A DNA stretch of 64,000 nucleotides from an uncultured Bacteroidales bacterium. Its GTDB lineage: Bacteria > Bacteroidota > Bacteroidia > Bacteroidales > UBA932. This document shows, piece by piece, positions 50,323 to 60,592 of the stretch. The position numbers and the translations under genes were made by a program. The notes below the pieces were generated by a model. It did not search any database. It was not told the origin of the DNA and saw only the letters and a list, made by a program, of their open reading frames with translations. The stretch covers positions 77,578-141,577 of the forward strand of contig CAKVAS010000006.1 of assembly GCA_934725015.1 (NCBI GenBank). The letters run 5' to 3'. Within the stretch, counting starts at the first letter, position 1; each line of letters starts with the position of its first letter.

Positions 50323-52860
50323 ATGCTGACAGTCTGTATCATATTATCGTTCATTGTCGTGATTCTTGTTCCGGTCATTATTGTGGTCGGGAATAAGGTT
50401 CGTAATGCAAAACGCGAGGAGTTGATACAGGCGATTGAGCCGGAAATTGTCCCTGCCCTTAAAGAGGTGTCAGCCTACTACAAATACTCCCATTATATAA
50501 CGGAGTCCGAGAGACTTGCCTTAAATGACAAGTATGATGGACTTGCCGAACGTCTTAAGAAAGTGTGCGGGACAAGGCAGTTAAGACAGTCTCCTGTCCG
50601 TGAGTCCGCTGAAAGGCTATGCAGGGCATTGTCCGGCACAAATGAGTTCAAGAAGGAGAACAACCGCCAATTCATCTGCCGTGAACTTGAACAGAACAAG
50701 GCATTCTTCGACACGGTGCTCAAGTACCCTCTGGACGCGCAGCAACGTGAGGCGATTGTCTCACTGGAGGACAACGTCCTCGTCATCAGCAGTGCCGGCA
50801 GCGGAAAGACTATGACCACTGTCGGCAAGGTCCGCTATCTTGTGGACAAACAGGGGGTGAACCCCGCCAAGATTCTCCTTATCACCTTTACTCGTAAAGC
50901 CGCGGAATCTCTTTCCGAGAGACTTGGAGAGAAGTCGCTCAAGTGCGTCACGTTCCACAGGCTCGCGCTTGACATAATCGCCGAAGCCACTGGGAGGAGA
51001 CCCACAATAGCGGATGCAGGATTGCCGGCGCTGGTGTATCACGACCTTATGGACAACGACGCGGACTTCAAGTCAGCGGTTTCAGACTACATCCTCAACT
51101 GTCGCTATCGTATGCCTGACCAGTTCGAGTATTCTTCAAGGGAGGAATATATCGCCGCCCGTCAGAAATATGGGGTGAATTCATATTACAAGGACATGGA
51201 CGGAAGGCCTGTCTTCTGCAAGAGCGACGAAGAGAGCCGTATATGCGACTACTTCGGACGGTACGGAATCCGATTCCGCTATGAGGAAAGATACGAATAC
51301 GACACGGTAGATAAGGAATACCGTCAATATTGTCCGGATTTTTCCATTTACTTTACGGATGAAGATGGAAGGCAGCATCGAGTTTACCTTGAACACTTTG
51401 CCGTGAATGCCCAAGGGCATTGCCCCCGCTGGTTCTCACCGGAAGAGGAGCGGAAATACCTTGAGGGCATTGAATGGAAGCGGGGGCTTCACAAGTCACA
51501 CGGCACCATCCTCCTGGAGACCAGTAGCGCCGATTTCCACGGCGGAGACGTATTCCTGAAGCTTGAACGCCAGCTCCATTCGCACGGAATCCGGACAGAC
51601 AATGGCAGGAGCAACGAACTTTCGAGGGAAATCGCCAGGCAGGAGCAGTCCATCCTTGATATGCTGACCTCGTTCAACTTTCTTCTGCGGTCGAAAGGCG
51701 AATCAATAGAGCAGTTGCGAAGCGATGTGAGCCGCCGTGACCGTGAAAGCATCAATGGAATTGTAATCCCCTTTGTGGAACGCTATAAGGAGATGTGCCG
51801 GGAGAAGGACTACATTGATTTCACGGATGCCATCATTGAGGCGACCTCTCTATGCAATTGCGGCCATCGTCCTGATTATGACTACATTCTTGTGGATGAG
51901 TTTCAGGACATTTCGCTTGACCGGTACCGCTTTCTTCAATCGCTGCGTCGCACCCGACCATTGACGAAACTTTTCTGTGTGGGAGACGACTGGCAGTCGA
52001 TTTATCGGTTCGCCGGAAGCGACATCGCGCTTTTCAAGCAGTTCTCCAAATACTTCGGCTACACAAAGGTATGCCGTATGGAGACGACCTACCGTTTCGG
52101 AAATCCGTGCGTCGAGCGTTCCTCGCGTTTCATTCTCACCAATCGTGAGCAGAAGGAAAAGACGGTGCGGCCTTTCAGTCCAGATGTCAGGACCGACCTA
52201 CAGTTTCTTCCCGCGTCCGGCTCCGGTGGTATGGCAAGAAGAGTCCAGGAAATCCTATCGGCATTGCCGCAGAACAGCAGCGTGTATCTTCTCGGGCGCT
52301 ACGGGAGTGATGTCAACTCTCTTGACGGCAATTTCGCCATCCATTACGATGCAGACGGGAAGGTGACAGTGGCGTGCGGAGACAGGAAAATGGTGTTCAT
52401 GACCGTGCACCAGTCCAAAGGACTTGAAAGTGACTATGTAATACTCCTGCACTGCAACGGCGGAACCAGAGGTTTTCCGTCGGAGATTGCCGACAGCCCT
52501 GTCTTGAATTATGTGCTCAGTGAGCCGGATTCGTTTGAGTTCAGCGAAGAACGACGGGTATTCTATGTAGCGATAACTCGGGCGAAGAAATGTACCTACA
52601 TCCTCTATGATTCAGAGAATCCGTCGCCGTTCATATCCGAGTTTGTCTCCGGTGTCGGGAAAAAAAGAGATACGAAATCAGACATTCCGAAGAATGAGAG
52701 ATGTCCTCTCTGTCATTGCGGAAGACGGATTCTGGTTAAGAAAGGAAAAGCGGTAAACGGAAATCCCTATTATGTCTATGCCTGCTCTAACGAGGCCTAC
52801 GGATGTGACTACAGGGAAACTAAGTTCGTGAATCTTAATAGATATAAGAGACAGAAATAA
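50323..52860 (+). CDS. Membrane-anchored UvrD/HelD-like helicase with topoisomerase-type zinc ribbon
   Basis: An 845-residue superfamily 1 helicase. A single N-terminal membrane helix (VCIILSFIVVILVPVIIVVG) precedes Walker A (SSAGSGKT, about 153-160), Walker B (LVDEFQDISLDRY, about 525) and VGDDWQSIYRFAGS. Between them lies a HelD-like nuclease-type insert (YCPDFSIYFTDEDG then YLEHFA, about 338-360). The C-terminus has a CPLC...YACSNEAYGCDY zinc ribbon. The TM helix is unusual for this family. Such proteins are often found in defence or repair regions. TAAATTTG at 50271-50278 is a possible -7 box. Confidence 0.85.
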   Translation: MLTVCIILSFIVVILVPVIIVVGNKVRNAKREELIQAIEPEIVPALKEVSAYYKYSHYITESERLALNDKYDGLAERLKKVCGTRQLRQSPVRESAERLCRALSGTNEFKKENNRQFICRELEQNKAFFDTVLKYPLDAQQREAIVSLEDNVLVISSAGSGKTMTTVGKVRYLVDKQGVNPAKILLITFTRKAAESLSERLGEKSLKCVTFHRLALDIIAEATGRRPTIADAGLPALVYHDLMDNDADFKSAVSDYILNCRYRMPDQFEYSSREEYIAARQKYGVNSYYKDMDGRPVFCKSDEESRICDYFGRYGIRFRYEERYEYDTVDKEYRQYCPDFSIYFTDEDGRQHRVYLEHFAVNAQGHCPRWFSPEEERKYLEGIEWKRGLHKSHGTILLETSSADFHGGDVFLKLERQLHSHGIRTDNGRSNELSREIARQEQSILDMLTSFNFLLRSKGESIEQLRSDVSRRDRESINGIVIPFVERYKEMCREKDYIDFTDAIIEATSLCNCGHRPDYDYILVDEFQDISLDRYRFLQSLRRTRPLTKLFCVGDDWQSIYRFAGSDIALFKQFSKYFGYTKVCRMETTYRFGNPCVERSSRFILTNREQKEKTVRPFSPDVRTDLQFLPASGSGGMARRVQEILSALPQNSSVYLLGRYGSDVNSLDGNFAIHYDADGKVTVACGDRKMVFMTVHQSKGLESDYVILLHCNGGTRGFPSEIADSPVLNYVLSEPDSFEFSEERRVFYVAITRAKKCTYILYDSENPSPFISEFVSGVGKKRDTKSDIPKNERCPLCHCGRRILVKKGKAVNGNPYYVYACSNEAYGCDYRETKFVNLNRYKRQK

Positions 52861-52874
52861 GAATATAGATTTTT

Positions 52875-53906
52875 ATGGAAAAGAAAATGTTGATACGGAA
52901 CAGTACGGCGGAATTTCTCACTTTCGTTGCGGAAGGGAAAGAGGGCGGCATTCAGGTGCTTTATAAGGATGAAAGCATTTGGGCAACCCGGAAGGCAATG
53001 TCAATGCTTTTCGACTGTTCGACGGATAACATCGGACTTCATCTGAAAAACATCTATGAATGTGGGGAATTGGACAAAAACCGAACTACCGAGAAAATCT
53101 CGGCAGTTCAAACGGAAGGTGACAGAAGTGTGACCAGAAACACGATATTCTACAACCTCGACGCAATAATCTCCGTCGGCTACCGCGTCAATTCAATAAG
53201 GGCGACACAGTTCCGCCAGTGGTGTACAAGTGTCTTGAGCCAGTTCACGATCCGGGGATATGTAGTGGACAAGAAAAGGATGGAGAACGGCAGTTTCATT
53301 GGTGAGGACTATTTCGAACATCTGCTTGCGGAAATCAGGGAAATCCGACTGAGCGAGCGCCGGTTCTACCAGAAGCTCACTGACATCTACGCTACGGCCA
53401 TAGACTACAATCGCGACGCGCCTACGACCAGACTTTTTTACAAGAAAGTTCAGAATAAGGTACATTTCGCCGTTCATGGGCATACGGCCGCAGAAATTAT
53501 TGTTGAGCGCGCCAACGCAGATAAGGAATATATGGGGTTAACGACTTGGGAGAACGCTCCGGACGGAAAGATTGTCAAGTCGGATGTCAGCATCGCCAAG
53601 AATTACTTGAGTGCTCCGGAACTGGAGGATATGGGAAAGCTTGTGAACTCGGTTCTTGATATGGCAGAACGCATGGCAAACCGTCACATACCGATGACGA
53701 TGGAAGACTGGGCCAAACGGATTGACATTATACTTGAGGCCGGAGGAAATAACGTTCTGGATGACGCGGGAACTGTGACGGCGGAGTTTGCCAAGAAATT
53801 CGCGGAGTCTGAATTTGAGAAATACCGTATCGTTCAGGACAGGCTGTTTCAATCGGACTTTGACAGATTAAGTGACAGCGGTCTCCTCGAATTGGACACA
53901 GAATGA
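52875..53906 (+). CDS. RhuM family protein
   Basis: A 343-residue protein of the virulence-RhuM family, with the family N-terminus (YKDESIWATRKAMSMLFDCS, TDNIGLHLKNIYE), the middle RQWCTSVLSQFTIRGYVVDK and the C-terminal Fic-related half. RhuM genes are common in phage, mobile and restriction-modification regions; their biochemical role is not established. It begins 14 bp after the helicase and ends 105 bp before dnaX. Confidence 0.88.
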   Translation: MEKKMLIRNSTAEFLTFVAEGKEGGIQVLYKDESIWATRKAMSMLFDCSTDNIGLHLKNIYECGELDKNRTTEKISAVQTEGDRSVTRNTIFYNLDAIISVGYRVNSIRATQFRQWCTSVLSQFTIRGYVVDKKRMENGSFIGEDYFEHLLAEIREIRLSERRFYQKLTDIYATAIDYNRDAPTTRLFYKKVQNKVHFAVHGHTAAEIIVERANADKEYMGLTTWENAPDGKIVKSDVSIAKNYLSAPELEDMGKLVNSVLDMAERMANRHIPMTMEDWAKRIDIILEAGGNNVLDDAGTVTAEFAKKFAESEFEKYRIVQDRLFQSDFDRLSDSGLLELDTE

Positions 53907-53962
53907 CATTGTTTCACACATCCTTCGGAAAGGAGTCGGAAGAATGTTTCCGAGAAAAAATG

Positions 53963-53970
53963 TATCTTTG
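53963..53970 (+). promoter_or_regulatory. -7 element of dnaX
   Basis: TATCTTTG (TAnnTTTG) lies 41 bp before the dnaX ATG. No -33 box at the ideal spacing. Confidence 0.5.
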
Positions 53971-54011
53971 CAGGTTGGAAGTCTGAAAAGAATTTCTTTG
54001 AAAAACAGGGA

Positions 54012-55826
54012 ATGATGGAACAGCAGGACAAACAGTATATCGTTTCGGCGCGGAAGTACCGGCCGGAAAATTTCGGGACGCTCATAGGGCAGGACAACAT
54101 CGCGAGGACGCTCAAGAACTCGATTCTGCGCGGCCAGCTCGCCCATGCCTACCTTTTCTGCGGACCGAGGGGCGTCGGGAAGACCACTACGGCACGAATA
54201 TTCGCGAAGATGATAAACTGCGCGAACCCTTCGCCGGACATGGAGCCCTGCGGGGTGTGCGAGTCCTGCCGTTCTTTCGCCGAGGGACGTTCCTACTGCA
54301 TTCACGAGCTTGACGCCGCATCCAACAACGGAGTGGAGGACATAAAGAACCTGATGGAGCAGGTGAGAGTGCCGCCGCAGGTCGGGAAATACAGCGTCTA
54401 TATCATCGACGAGGTCCATATGCTGTCGCAGCAGGCGTTCAACGCTTTCCTGAAAACCCTTGAGGAGCCGCCTGCACACGCGATTTTCATTCTCGCCACA
54501 ACGGAGAAGCACAAGATTCTCCCGACCATCCTGTCCCGGTGCCAGACCTACGACTTCAACAGGATTTCGGTGGCGGACATCGTGAAGAACCTGAGCATGG
54601 TGGCGGAGAAGGAGGGCATAACCATCGACAATGACTCTCTTCATGTCATCGCGCAGAAGGCCGACGGGGCAATGAGGGACGCGCTGACAATCTTCGACCA
54701 GACGGTCGCGTTCTGCGGGACTGACGTGAAATATGCCGACGTCATCAGGAACTTGAATGTTCTGGACTATGAGTACAGTTTTTCGCTCGTGGAGCATTTC
54801 CTCTCGGGCGACTATGCCTTCTGCCTGAAGACCTTCGACGAGATTCTCGCGAAGGGCTTCAACGCGCTGCACTTCGTCGGGGCGCTGAGCTCGCACCTGA
54901 GAGATTTGCTTGTGGCGAAGTCGGGCGGGATTGACTCGCTGATGGAGATGTCGGATTCGCTCAGGAACCGCTACCGCGAGCAGGCCGGAAGGTGTTCGAC
55001 GGCGTTTCTCTATGAGGCTCTCGGAATCACGACAGCCTGCGAGTCGGCCTACAAGGCGGCTACCAATCCGAGGCTGCACGTGGAGTTCGCTCTGATGAGG
55101 CTGTGCTTCATAATGAGCAGGCCGGCGGCCGGAGGGTCTCAGGCAACGGTTCAGCAGGCACAGCCGGTTCAGGCACCGGTACAGACGGTAGTCCAGACGG
55201 CCGCAGCGGAAACGAAGCCGGCCGAGGCACCGGCCGAGGCTAAGCCGGCGGAGCAGACTGTCGCAGAAAAGCCGACAGCAGAAAAAACTGCCACTGAAAA
55301 GCCGGCGGAGCAGCCGGCCTCGGCCACCGAGGAGGCTCCTGCGGTGCCACGGGCGAGACGTGCAGGAAGGACCGGCGGCGGAATGTCCATGAAGGCTCTG
55401 GTGGAGAACGCCGAGAAGGCAGAGGAGACAAGGGTGGAAATCGTGCAGGCCGAACTGCCGTCGGACGAGGTCCTGAAGTCACGCTGGCCTGAACTCGCCG
55501 CGCTCTACAGCGGCAAGCCGCGCCTCTACACCATGCTGACGAACTCGAAGCTTGAGTTCGAAAGCGCCGGCGGCAAGAAGACCGTCAGGTTTCAGGTCGT
55601 GAACGACGCGCAGAAGGAATGGGTGGAGGCGAAGCTGCTCCATGAGCTTGAAGGGAACTTCCGGAAGATTGCCGGTTCGGACGCCATACTGCTGTCAGTG
55701 ACGGTCGCGCCGGTCCCGGAAGCCGAGAAGATAGTATATATGCCGAGCGACAAGGCCAAGGTGCTGATGGAGAACAACGAGGAGGTCAAGAACCTCGTGA
55801 AGGACTTCTCGCTTGATATCAAATAA
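54012..55826 (+). CDS. dnaX: DNA polymerase III subunit gamma/tau
   Basis: The 604-residue clamp-loader ATPase. Walker A is GPRGVGKTTTARIFAK, a zinc cluster is CGVCESC, Walker B is IDEVHMLS, and the sensor region is LATTEKHKILPTILSRCQ. Residues about 380-460 form an Ala/Pro/Glu/Lys-rich linker with imperfect repeats. A conserved tau-like C-terminal domain follows. No frameshift signal for a separate gamma form was identified. ATG 54015 is an alternative start. Confidence 0.97.
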   Translation: MMEQQDKQYIVSARKYRPENFGTLIGQDNIARTLKNSILRGQLAHAYLFCGPRGVGKTTTARIFAKMINCANPSPDMEPCGVCESCRSFAEGRSYCIHELDAASNNGVEDIKNLMEQVRVPPQVGKYSVYIIDEVHMLSQQAFNAFLKTLEEPPAHAIFILATTEKHKILPTILSRCQTYDFNRISVADIVKNLSMVAEKEGITIDNDSLHVIAQKADGAMRDALTIFDQTVAFCGTDVKYADVIRNLNVLDYEYSFSLVEHFLSGDYAFCLKTFDEILAKGFNALHFVGALSSHLRDLLVAKSGGIDSLMEMSDSLRNRYREQAGRCSTAFLYEALGITTACESAYKAATNPRLHVEFALMRLCFIMSRPAAGGSQATVQQAQPVQAPVQTVVQTAAAETKPAEAPAEAKPAEQTVAEKPTAEKTATEKPAEQPASATEEAPAVPRARRAGRTGGGMSMKALVENAEKAEETRVEIVQAELPSDEVLKSRWPELAALYSGKPRLYTMLTNSKLEFESAGGKKTVRFQVVNDAQKEWVEAKLLHELEGNFRKIAGSDAILLSVTVAPVPEAEKIVYMPSDKAKVLMENNEEVKNLVKDFSLDIK

Positions 55827-55841
55827 TTGAAACACAAAGCA

Positions 55842-55862
55842 TTCCTCCCGAGTATGGAGGAA
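55842..55862 (+). terminator. Stem-loop between dnaX and lptB
   Basis: TTCCTCC (55842-55848) pairs with GGAGGAA (55856-55862). No T-run follows, so termination is uncertain; it could also mask the lptB start region. Confidence 0.4.
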
Positions 55863-55878
55863 CATCAAACTGAATGTC

Positions 55879-56649
55879 ATGAAACTGCGTTGCGAGAACC
55901 TCGTAAAGAAATATGGTGTCAGAACCGTCGTGAAGGGCGTGTCAATGGAGGTTGAACAGGGAGAGATTGTCGGATTCCTCGGGCCGAACGGTGCGGGAAA
56001 GACGACGAGTTTCTATATGATTACCGGACTCATCGTACCGAACGAGGGAAGGATATTCCTTGACGATGAGGAAATCACCGGGCTTCCGATGTACAAGAGG
56101 GCGCAGAAGGGCGTGGGCTACCTTGCGCAGGAGGCTTCGGTGTTCAGGAAGATGTCGGTGGAGGACAACATCATGTCAGTGATGGAAATGTCGTCGCACT
56201 TCACCAAGGCCGAGCGCAAGGAACGTCTTGAAAACCTGCTCGACGAGTTTAACCTGCACAAGGTCCGCAAGAGCTACGGAAACCAGCTCTCCGGAGGCGA
56301 GAGACGCCGGTGCGAAATTGCCCGCGCCCTTGCCATAGACCCTAAGTTCATCCTGCTTGACGAGCCGTTCGCCGGAGTCGATCCGATTGCGGTCGAGGAC
56401 ATCCAGTACATCATCGCCAAGCTCAAGTACAAGAACATAGGCGTAATCATCACCGACCACAACGTAGGCGAGACCCTCGCCATCATCGACCGCGCCTACC
56501 TCCTCTACGAAGGCACAATCCTTCAGGCCGGCACCCCCGAGGCCCTCGCCTCCGACGACGAGGTCCGCACCAAATACCTCGGCTCCAACTTCATTCTCAA
56601 GCGGTCCGACGCTTTCACCCGCGCCGAGAAAGAAATACGGGGAGAATGA
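55879..56649 (+). CDS. lptB: LPS export ABC transporter ATP-binding protein
   Basis: The 256-residue LptB ATPase powers transport of lipopolysaccharide from the inner membrane through LptFG. Walker A is GPNGAGKTTSFYM, the signature is LSGGERRRCEIARALA, Walker B is FILLDEPFAGVDP, and the switch His is in ITDHNVGETL. The type I restriction locus starts 16 bp after its stop, so hsdR may be read through from here. Confidence 0.95.
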   Translation: MKLRCENLVKKYGVRTVVKGVSMEVEQGEIVGFLGPNGAGKTTSFYMITGLIVPNEGRIFLDDEEITGLPMYKRAQKGVGYLAQEASVFRKMSVEDNIMSVMEMSSHFTKAERKERLENLLDEFNLHKVRKSYGNQLSGGERRRCEIARALAIDPKFILLDEPFAGVDPIAVEDIQYIIAKLKYKNIGVIITDHNVGETLAIIDRAYLLYEGTILQAGTPEALASDDEVRTKYLGSNFILKRSDAFTRAEKEIRGE

Positions 56650-56665
56650 TACAGACAAACAGCTT

Positions 56666-58978
56666 ATGGAAAACAAGAAATCGCTGTCCGAAGAGGATAT
56701 TAAGAACAGATACATTACTCCTGCCATTGAAAAATCTGGTTGGGAGAAGTCTTTTTACCGAATGGAATACTATTTCACGGCAGGAAGAGTTTTGATACAA
56801 GGAAAACAGCACGCCCGTAAAGAAGGCAAGAAAGCAGATTACATCCTTTTCTCCTCCCCGAACAACCCAATCGCAATTGTAGAAGCTAAGGACAATAACA
56901 AACCAGTAGGTGGCGGGCTTCAGCAAGCGATGGAATATGCCAGAATATTGGATGTTCCGTTCGCATATAGTTCAAACGGAGACGCTTTTGTCGAGCACGA
57001 TTTTCTGACAGGAATGGAAACTCAGATTTCCATAGAAGAGTTTCCGACAAAGAAAGCATTGGAAGATAGAATCAAAGCGAATACTCCGCTGACTGCATCG
57101 CAACAGCATATCGTTGATGAACCGTATTATTTCGATCAGTACACAAATGAGCCTCGCTATTATCAAAGGATTGCGATTAACCGAACCATAGAGGCTGTGG
57201 CCAAGGGACAGGGCCGTATTCTTCTTGTTATGGCTACCGGCACAGGAAAGACTTTTACAGCCTTTCAGATCATATATCGGCTTGTTAAGTCTGGAGCAAA
57301 GAAAAAAGTGCTGTTCCTTGCTGACAGGAACATTCTGATCGATCAGACTATGGTACAGGATTTCCGGCCGTTCAAGAAGATAATGACGAAAATACAGGAT
57401 CGCGAGATGGATTCTTCGTATGAAATCTATATGTCTCTTTATCAGCAGCTGGTTGAATATGATGAGACCAAGGAAGATCCTTTCAAGAAATTTTCACCGA
57501 CATTCTTTGACCTCATACTCGTGGATGAGTGCCATAGGGGAAGCGCAAGAGATGATTCCGCTTGGAGAAAGATTCTGGAATATTTCTCCTCGGCGACCCA
57601 GATAGGAATGACAGCTACGCCAAAAGTAAAAGATGGAGCCAACAACCTCGACTATTTCAATGAACCGTTATACACATATTCCCTAAAGCAAGGCATCGAG
57701 GATGGTTTCCTGGCTCCATATCGGGTGACTAACTCTTTTATAAACGTTGATTTGGAGGGATGGTCGCCAAGAGAAAATGAGAAGGACATATATGGTCAGT
57801 TGATTGAACAGGGGTTCTATAGCCGGAAGGATTTCGGTCGTGAACTTGCTTTGATTAAAAGACGTGAGATTGTCGCAAGACGTATAACTCAGATGCTCTT
57901 TCAGATTGGGCGGATGACAAAGACCATTGTCTTTTGTGCTGACGTGGATGAAGCAGAGGCGATGAGGCAACTTCTCGTCTCGCTCAATTCAGACTTGTGC
58001 AAGAAAGACCCACGCTATGTGATGCGCATCACCGGTGATGACAAGGAAGGCAAGAAGCAACTTGATAACTTCATAGATGTCGATCAACAATATCCTTGTG
58101 TCGTCACCACGTCAGAGATGCTATCGACCGGTGTGGACTGCAAGACCTGCGGTCTCATTGTCATAGATAAAGAAATCGGGTCAATGACTGAATTCAAGCA
58201 GATAGTCGGGCGAGGTACTCGACTGAGGACAGATAAGGGCAAATGGCATTTTGAGATCCTTGATTTCAGAAACGCCACACAACTATTCAAAGATCCGGAG
58301 TTTGACGGAGACCCGGAACCTCCGCAGGGAAAGCAAGACCCATATGAAGGACACGAAGGGAAAGATATAGATGAGCCAAAGAGCGGAGGAACAAAAACGC
58401 CGAGAACTAAATATCTTGTGGACGGATACGACATCAGAATCACCCACGAGAAAGTTTCATATCTCAGAGATGACGGACATACCCTTGTAACGGAAAGTCT
58501 CACGGACTTCACTAGAAGAAATATCCGGGGAAAGTTTTCCACATTGGACACGTTTATCAACGAATGGAATGAGGCAGAACGAAAAAAGGCCATTGTCGAT
58601 GAATTGAAAGAATACAATGTCCTTATAGAGGCCGTAAGGGAAGCTAAGCCGGAACTGGCCAATGCCGACATCTTTGACATCATCTGTCATGTGGCATTCG
58701 ACCAAAAACCTCTGACTCGCAGAGAGCGGGCGAATAATGTAAAGAGGAGAGATTATTTGTCCAAATATCAAGGCATCGCCAGGCAAGTGCTGGAAGCACT
58801 GCTTGATAAATATGCCGACAACGGCATTCTGGAACTGGAAAATAACGATATACTTGAACTACCGCCATTCAACAAGATAGGCACGCCCCCGAAAATCATC
58901 AGATACTTCGGCGGAATGTCCGGATATATGAATGCGTTGAATGGTCTAAAGACCGAACTATATAGAATAGGAGCATAA
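56666..58978 (+). CDS. hsdR: Type I restriction enzyme, R subunit (HsdR)
   Basis: A 770-residue motor/nuclease subunit. The N-terminal nuclease core has ADYILF...IAIVEAKDNN (PD-ExK, Glu73/Lys75). Superfamily 2 helicase motifs follow: MATGTGKTFTAFQ near residue 190, DECHRGS near 286, GMTATPK, and QIVGRGTRLR. The C-terminal region (LDTFINEWNEAERK) contacts the methylase. It translocates DNA and cuts foreign unmodified DNA together with HsdM and HsdS. The gene is AT-richer than the preceding lptB. Confidence 0.95.
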   Translation: MENKKSLSEEDIKNRYITPAIEKSGWEKSFYRMEYYFTAGRVLIQGKQHARKEGKKADYILFSSPNNPIAIVEAKDNNKPVGGGLQQAMEYARILDVPFAYSSNGDAFVEHDFLTGMETQISIEEFPTKKALEDRIKANTPLTASQQHIVDEPYYFDQYTNEPRYYQRIAINRTIEAVAKGQGRILLVMATGTGKTFTAFQIIYRLVKSGAKKKVLFLADRNILIDQTMVQDFRPFKKIMTKIQDREMDSSYEIYMSLYQQLVEYDETKEDPFKKFSPTFFDLILVDECHRGSARDDSAWRKILEYFSSATQIGMTATPKVKDGANNLDYFNEPLYTYSLKQGIEDGFLAPYRVTNSFINVDLEGWSPRENEKDIYGQLIEQGFYSRKDFGRELALIKRREIVARRITQMLFQIGRMTKTIVFCADVDEAEAMRQLLVSLNSDLCKKDPRYVMRITGDDKEGKKQLDNFIDVDQQYPCVVTTSEMLSTGVDCKTCGLIVIDKEIGSMTEFKQIVGRGTRLRTDKGKWHFEILDFRNATQLFKDPEFDGDPEPPQGKQDPYEGHEGKDIDEPKSGGTKTPRTKYLVDGYDIRITHEKVSYLRDDGHTLVTESLTDFTRRNIRGKFSTLDTFINEWNEAERKKAIVDELKEYNVLIEAVREAKPELANADIFDIICHVAFDQKPLTRRERANNVKRRDYLSKYQGIARQVLEALLDKYADNGILELENNDILELPPFNKIGTPPKIIRYFGGMSGYMNALNGLKTELYRIGA

Positions 58979-58982
58979 CGAC

Positions 58983-60542
58983 ATGGCAGTAAACAATCTC
59001 ATTAAGAGAATACAGGGCATAATGCGTCAGGATGCCGGCATCAGCGGTGACCCGCAACGAATTGAACAGATGGTGTGGATGTTTTTCCTGAAAGTATATG
59101 ACTCACAGGAGGAAGTGTGGGAATATAAGGCATACCAGGACAAGACTGAGTATGTGTCTATCATTCCGGAAGAACTGCGGTGGAGGAACTGGGCTGTGGA
59201 TAATGCGGATGGCAATGCCCTTACGGGTGACAGGCTGCTTGAATTCATAAATACCGTTCTGTTTCCGGTGTTCAAGGGGAACAATGCCGTATTTGACGGC
59301 AAGGAGATAAAAGGCATAGTCGTCACCCCTGAAACGCCACGTTCTAAAAGCATTGTGAAAGAGGTATTCGATGACATAAACCAATACATGAAGAACGGCG
59401 TGCTTCTTCGCCAAGTTGTCAATGTCGTAAATGAGATTGATTTTGCAGATGCAGAAGACAGGCACACATTCGGGGATATTTATGAAGGCATCTTAAAAGG
59501 CTTACAGTCCGCAGGACACGCCGGAGAGTTCTACACGCCAAGAGCATTGACCGACTTTATGGTAAAGACACTCGCGCCTGAACTCGGAGAGTCTTTCGGG
59601 GACTTCGCTTCCGGTACGGGAGGATTCTTGACATCAGCGCTTAACTATCTTAAAGATCAGGTGAAGACGACTGAAGATTTCGAAAAGTTTCAAAATGCCG
59701 TTGTCGGTCAGGAATGGAAGCCTCTCCCATATCTCCTGTCAATAACGAATCTTATGGTTCATGGAATAGAGGCTCCGAACATCCGTCATTGTGATTCCTT
59801 GGCCACGAAGATGAGTGATTTCAAGGACTCTGACAAAGTGGATGCCATAGCAATGAATCCTCCGTATGGAGGAAGCACAGAGGCAAGCGTGAAAGGGAAT
59901 TTCCCTGCCGATATGAGAAGCAGCGAGACTGCGGACCTGTTTATGGTGCTGATTATGTACCGTCTGAAGAAAGGCGGTCGTGCTGCGGTCATCGTACCTG
60001 ATGGCTTCCTGTTCGGAGTCGATGGCGCCAAGCTGGAAATCAAGAAGAAAATGTTGAGGGAGTTCAATCTGCATACGATTATCAGATTGCCTCAAAGCAT
60101 ATTTGCACCGTACACGAGCATTGCCACAAACATACTCTTTTTCAATAACGAAGTGGCCGATGATGCTCCGGAAGGGCAAGCGACAAAAGAGACCTGGTTC
60201 TATCGTCTCGATATGCCGGAAGGCTATAAGCATTTCTCCAAGACCAAACCGATGAAACTGGAACATTGTCAGCCGATAATGGACTGGTGGAATGACAGGA
60301 AAGAAATCGTGTCTGAGGATGGTGACGAGAAATCCAGATGCTTCACTGTTCAGCAGTTACTGGATATGGATTGTAATTTCGACCAGTGCAAATTCCCGAA
60401 AGATGATGAAGAAGTGCTGCCTCCTGCAGAACTTCTTGCTGACTATTTTAAGAAACGCAAGGCTCTCGACCACGAGATAGACAAAACCTTGGCTGAAATA
60501 CAGCGTATCTTGGGAATTGATGTGAACGTGGATGAGCTGTAA
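58983..60542 (+). CDS. hsdM: Type I restriction enzyme, M subunit (HsdM)
   Basis: A 519-residue adenine-N6 DNA methyltransferase. The SAM-binding motif is DFASGTGGFL near residue 206 and the catalytic motif NPPYGGS near 292. An N-terminal helical domain (LIKRIQGIMRQDAGI) is typical. It lies 4 bp after hsdR. The downstream gene is a DUF1016 nuclease instead of hsdS directly. Confidence 0.96.
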   Translation: MAVNNLIKRIQGIMRQDAGISGDPQRIEQMVWMFFLKVYDSQEEVWEYKAYQDKTEYVSIIPEELRWRNWAVDNADGNALTGDRLLEFINTVLFPVFKGNNAVFDGKEIKGIVVTPETPRSKSIVKEVFDDINQYMKNGVLLRQVVNVVNEIDFADAEDRHTFGDIYEGILKGLQSAGHAGEFYTPRALTDFMVKTLAPELGESFGDFASGTGGFLTSALNYLKDQVKTTEDFEKFQNAVVGQEWKPLPYLLSITNLMVHGIEAPNIRHCDSLATKMSDFKDSDKVDAIAMNPPYGGSTEASVKGNFPADMRSSETADLFMVLIMYRLKKGGRAAVIVPDGFLFGVDGAKLEIKKKMLREFNLHTIIRLPQSIFAPYTSIATNILFFNNEVADDAPEGQATKETWFYRLDMPEGYKHFSKTKPMKLEHCQPIMDWWNDRKEIVSEDGDEKSRCFTVQQLLDMDCNFDQCKFPKDDEEVLPPAELLADYFKKRKALDHEIDKTLAEIQRILGIDVNVDEL

Positions 60543-60558
60543 AAACAGTAAAAGTGAA

Positions 60559-60570
60559 ACGTGTCTCACA
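60559..60570 (+). repeat. 12-bp direct repeat, left copy, flanking the DUF1016 gene
   Basis: ACGTGTCTCACA recurs exactly at 61718-61729, bracketing the DUF1016 gene. With neighbouring bases this copy forms an imperfect GTGAAAC/GTCTCAC dyad. Confidence 0.6.
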
Positions 60571-60592
60571 TATTGTAAAGAGAGATAGAATT

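Noticed and set aside
53868..55079. A 403-codon open frame on the minus strand
   Set aside because: Antisense to dnaX; Arg/Val/His-rich with no motif.
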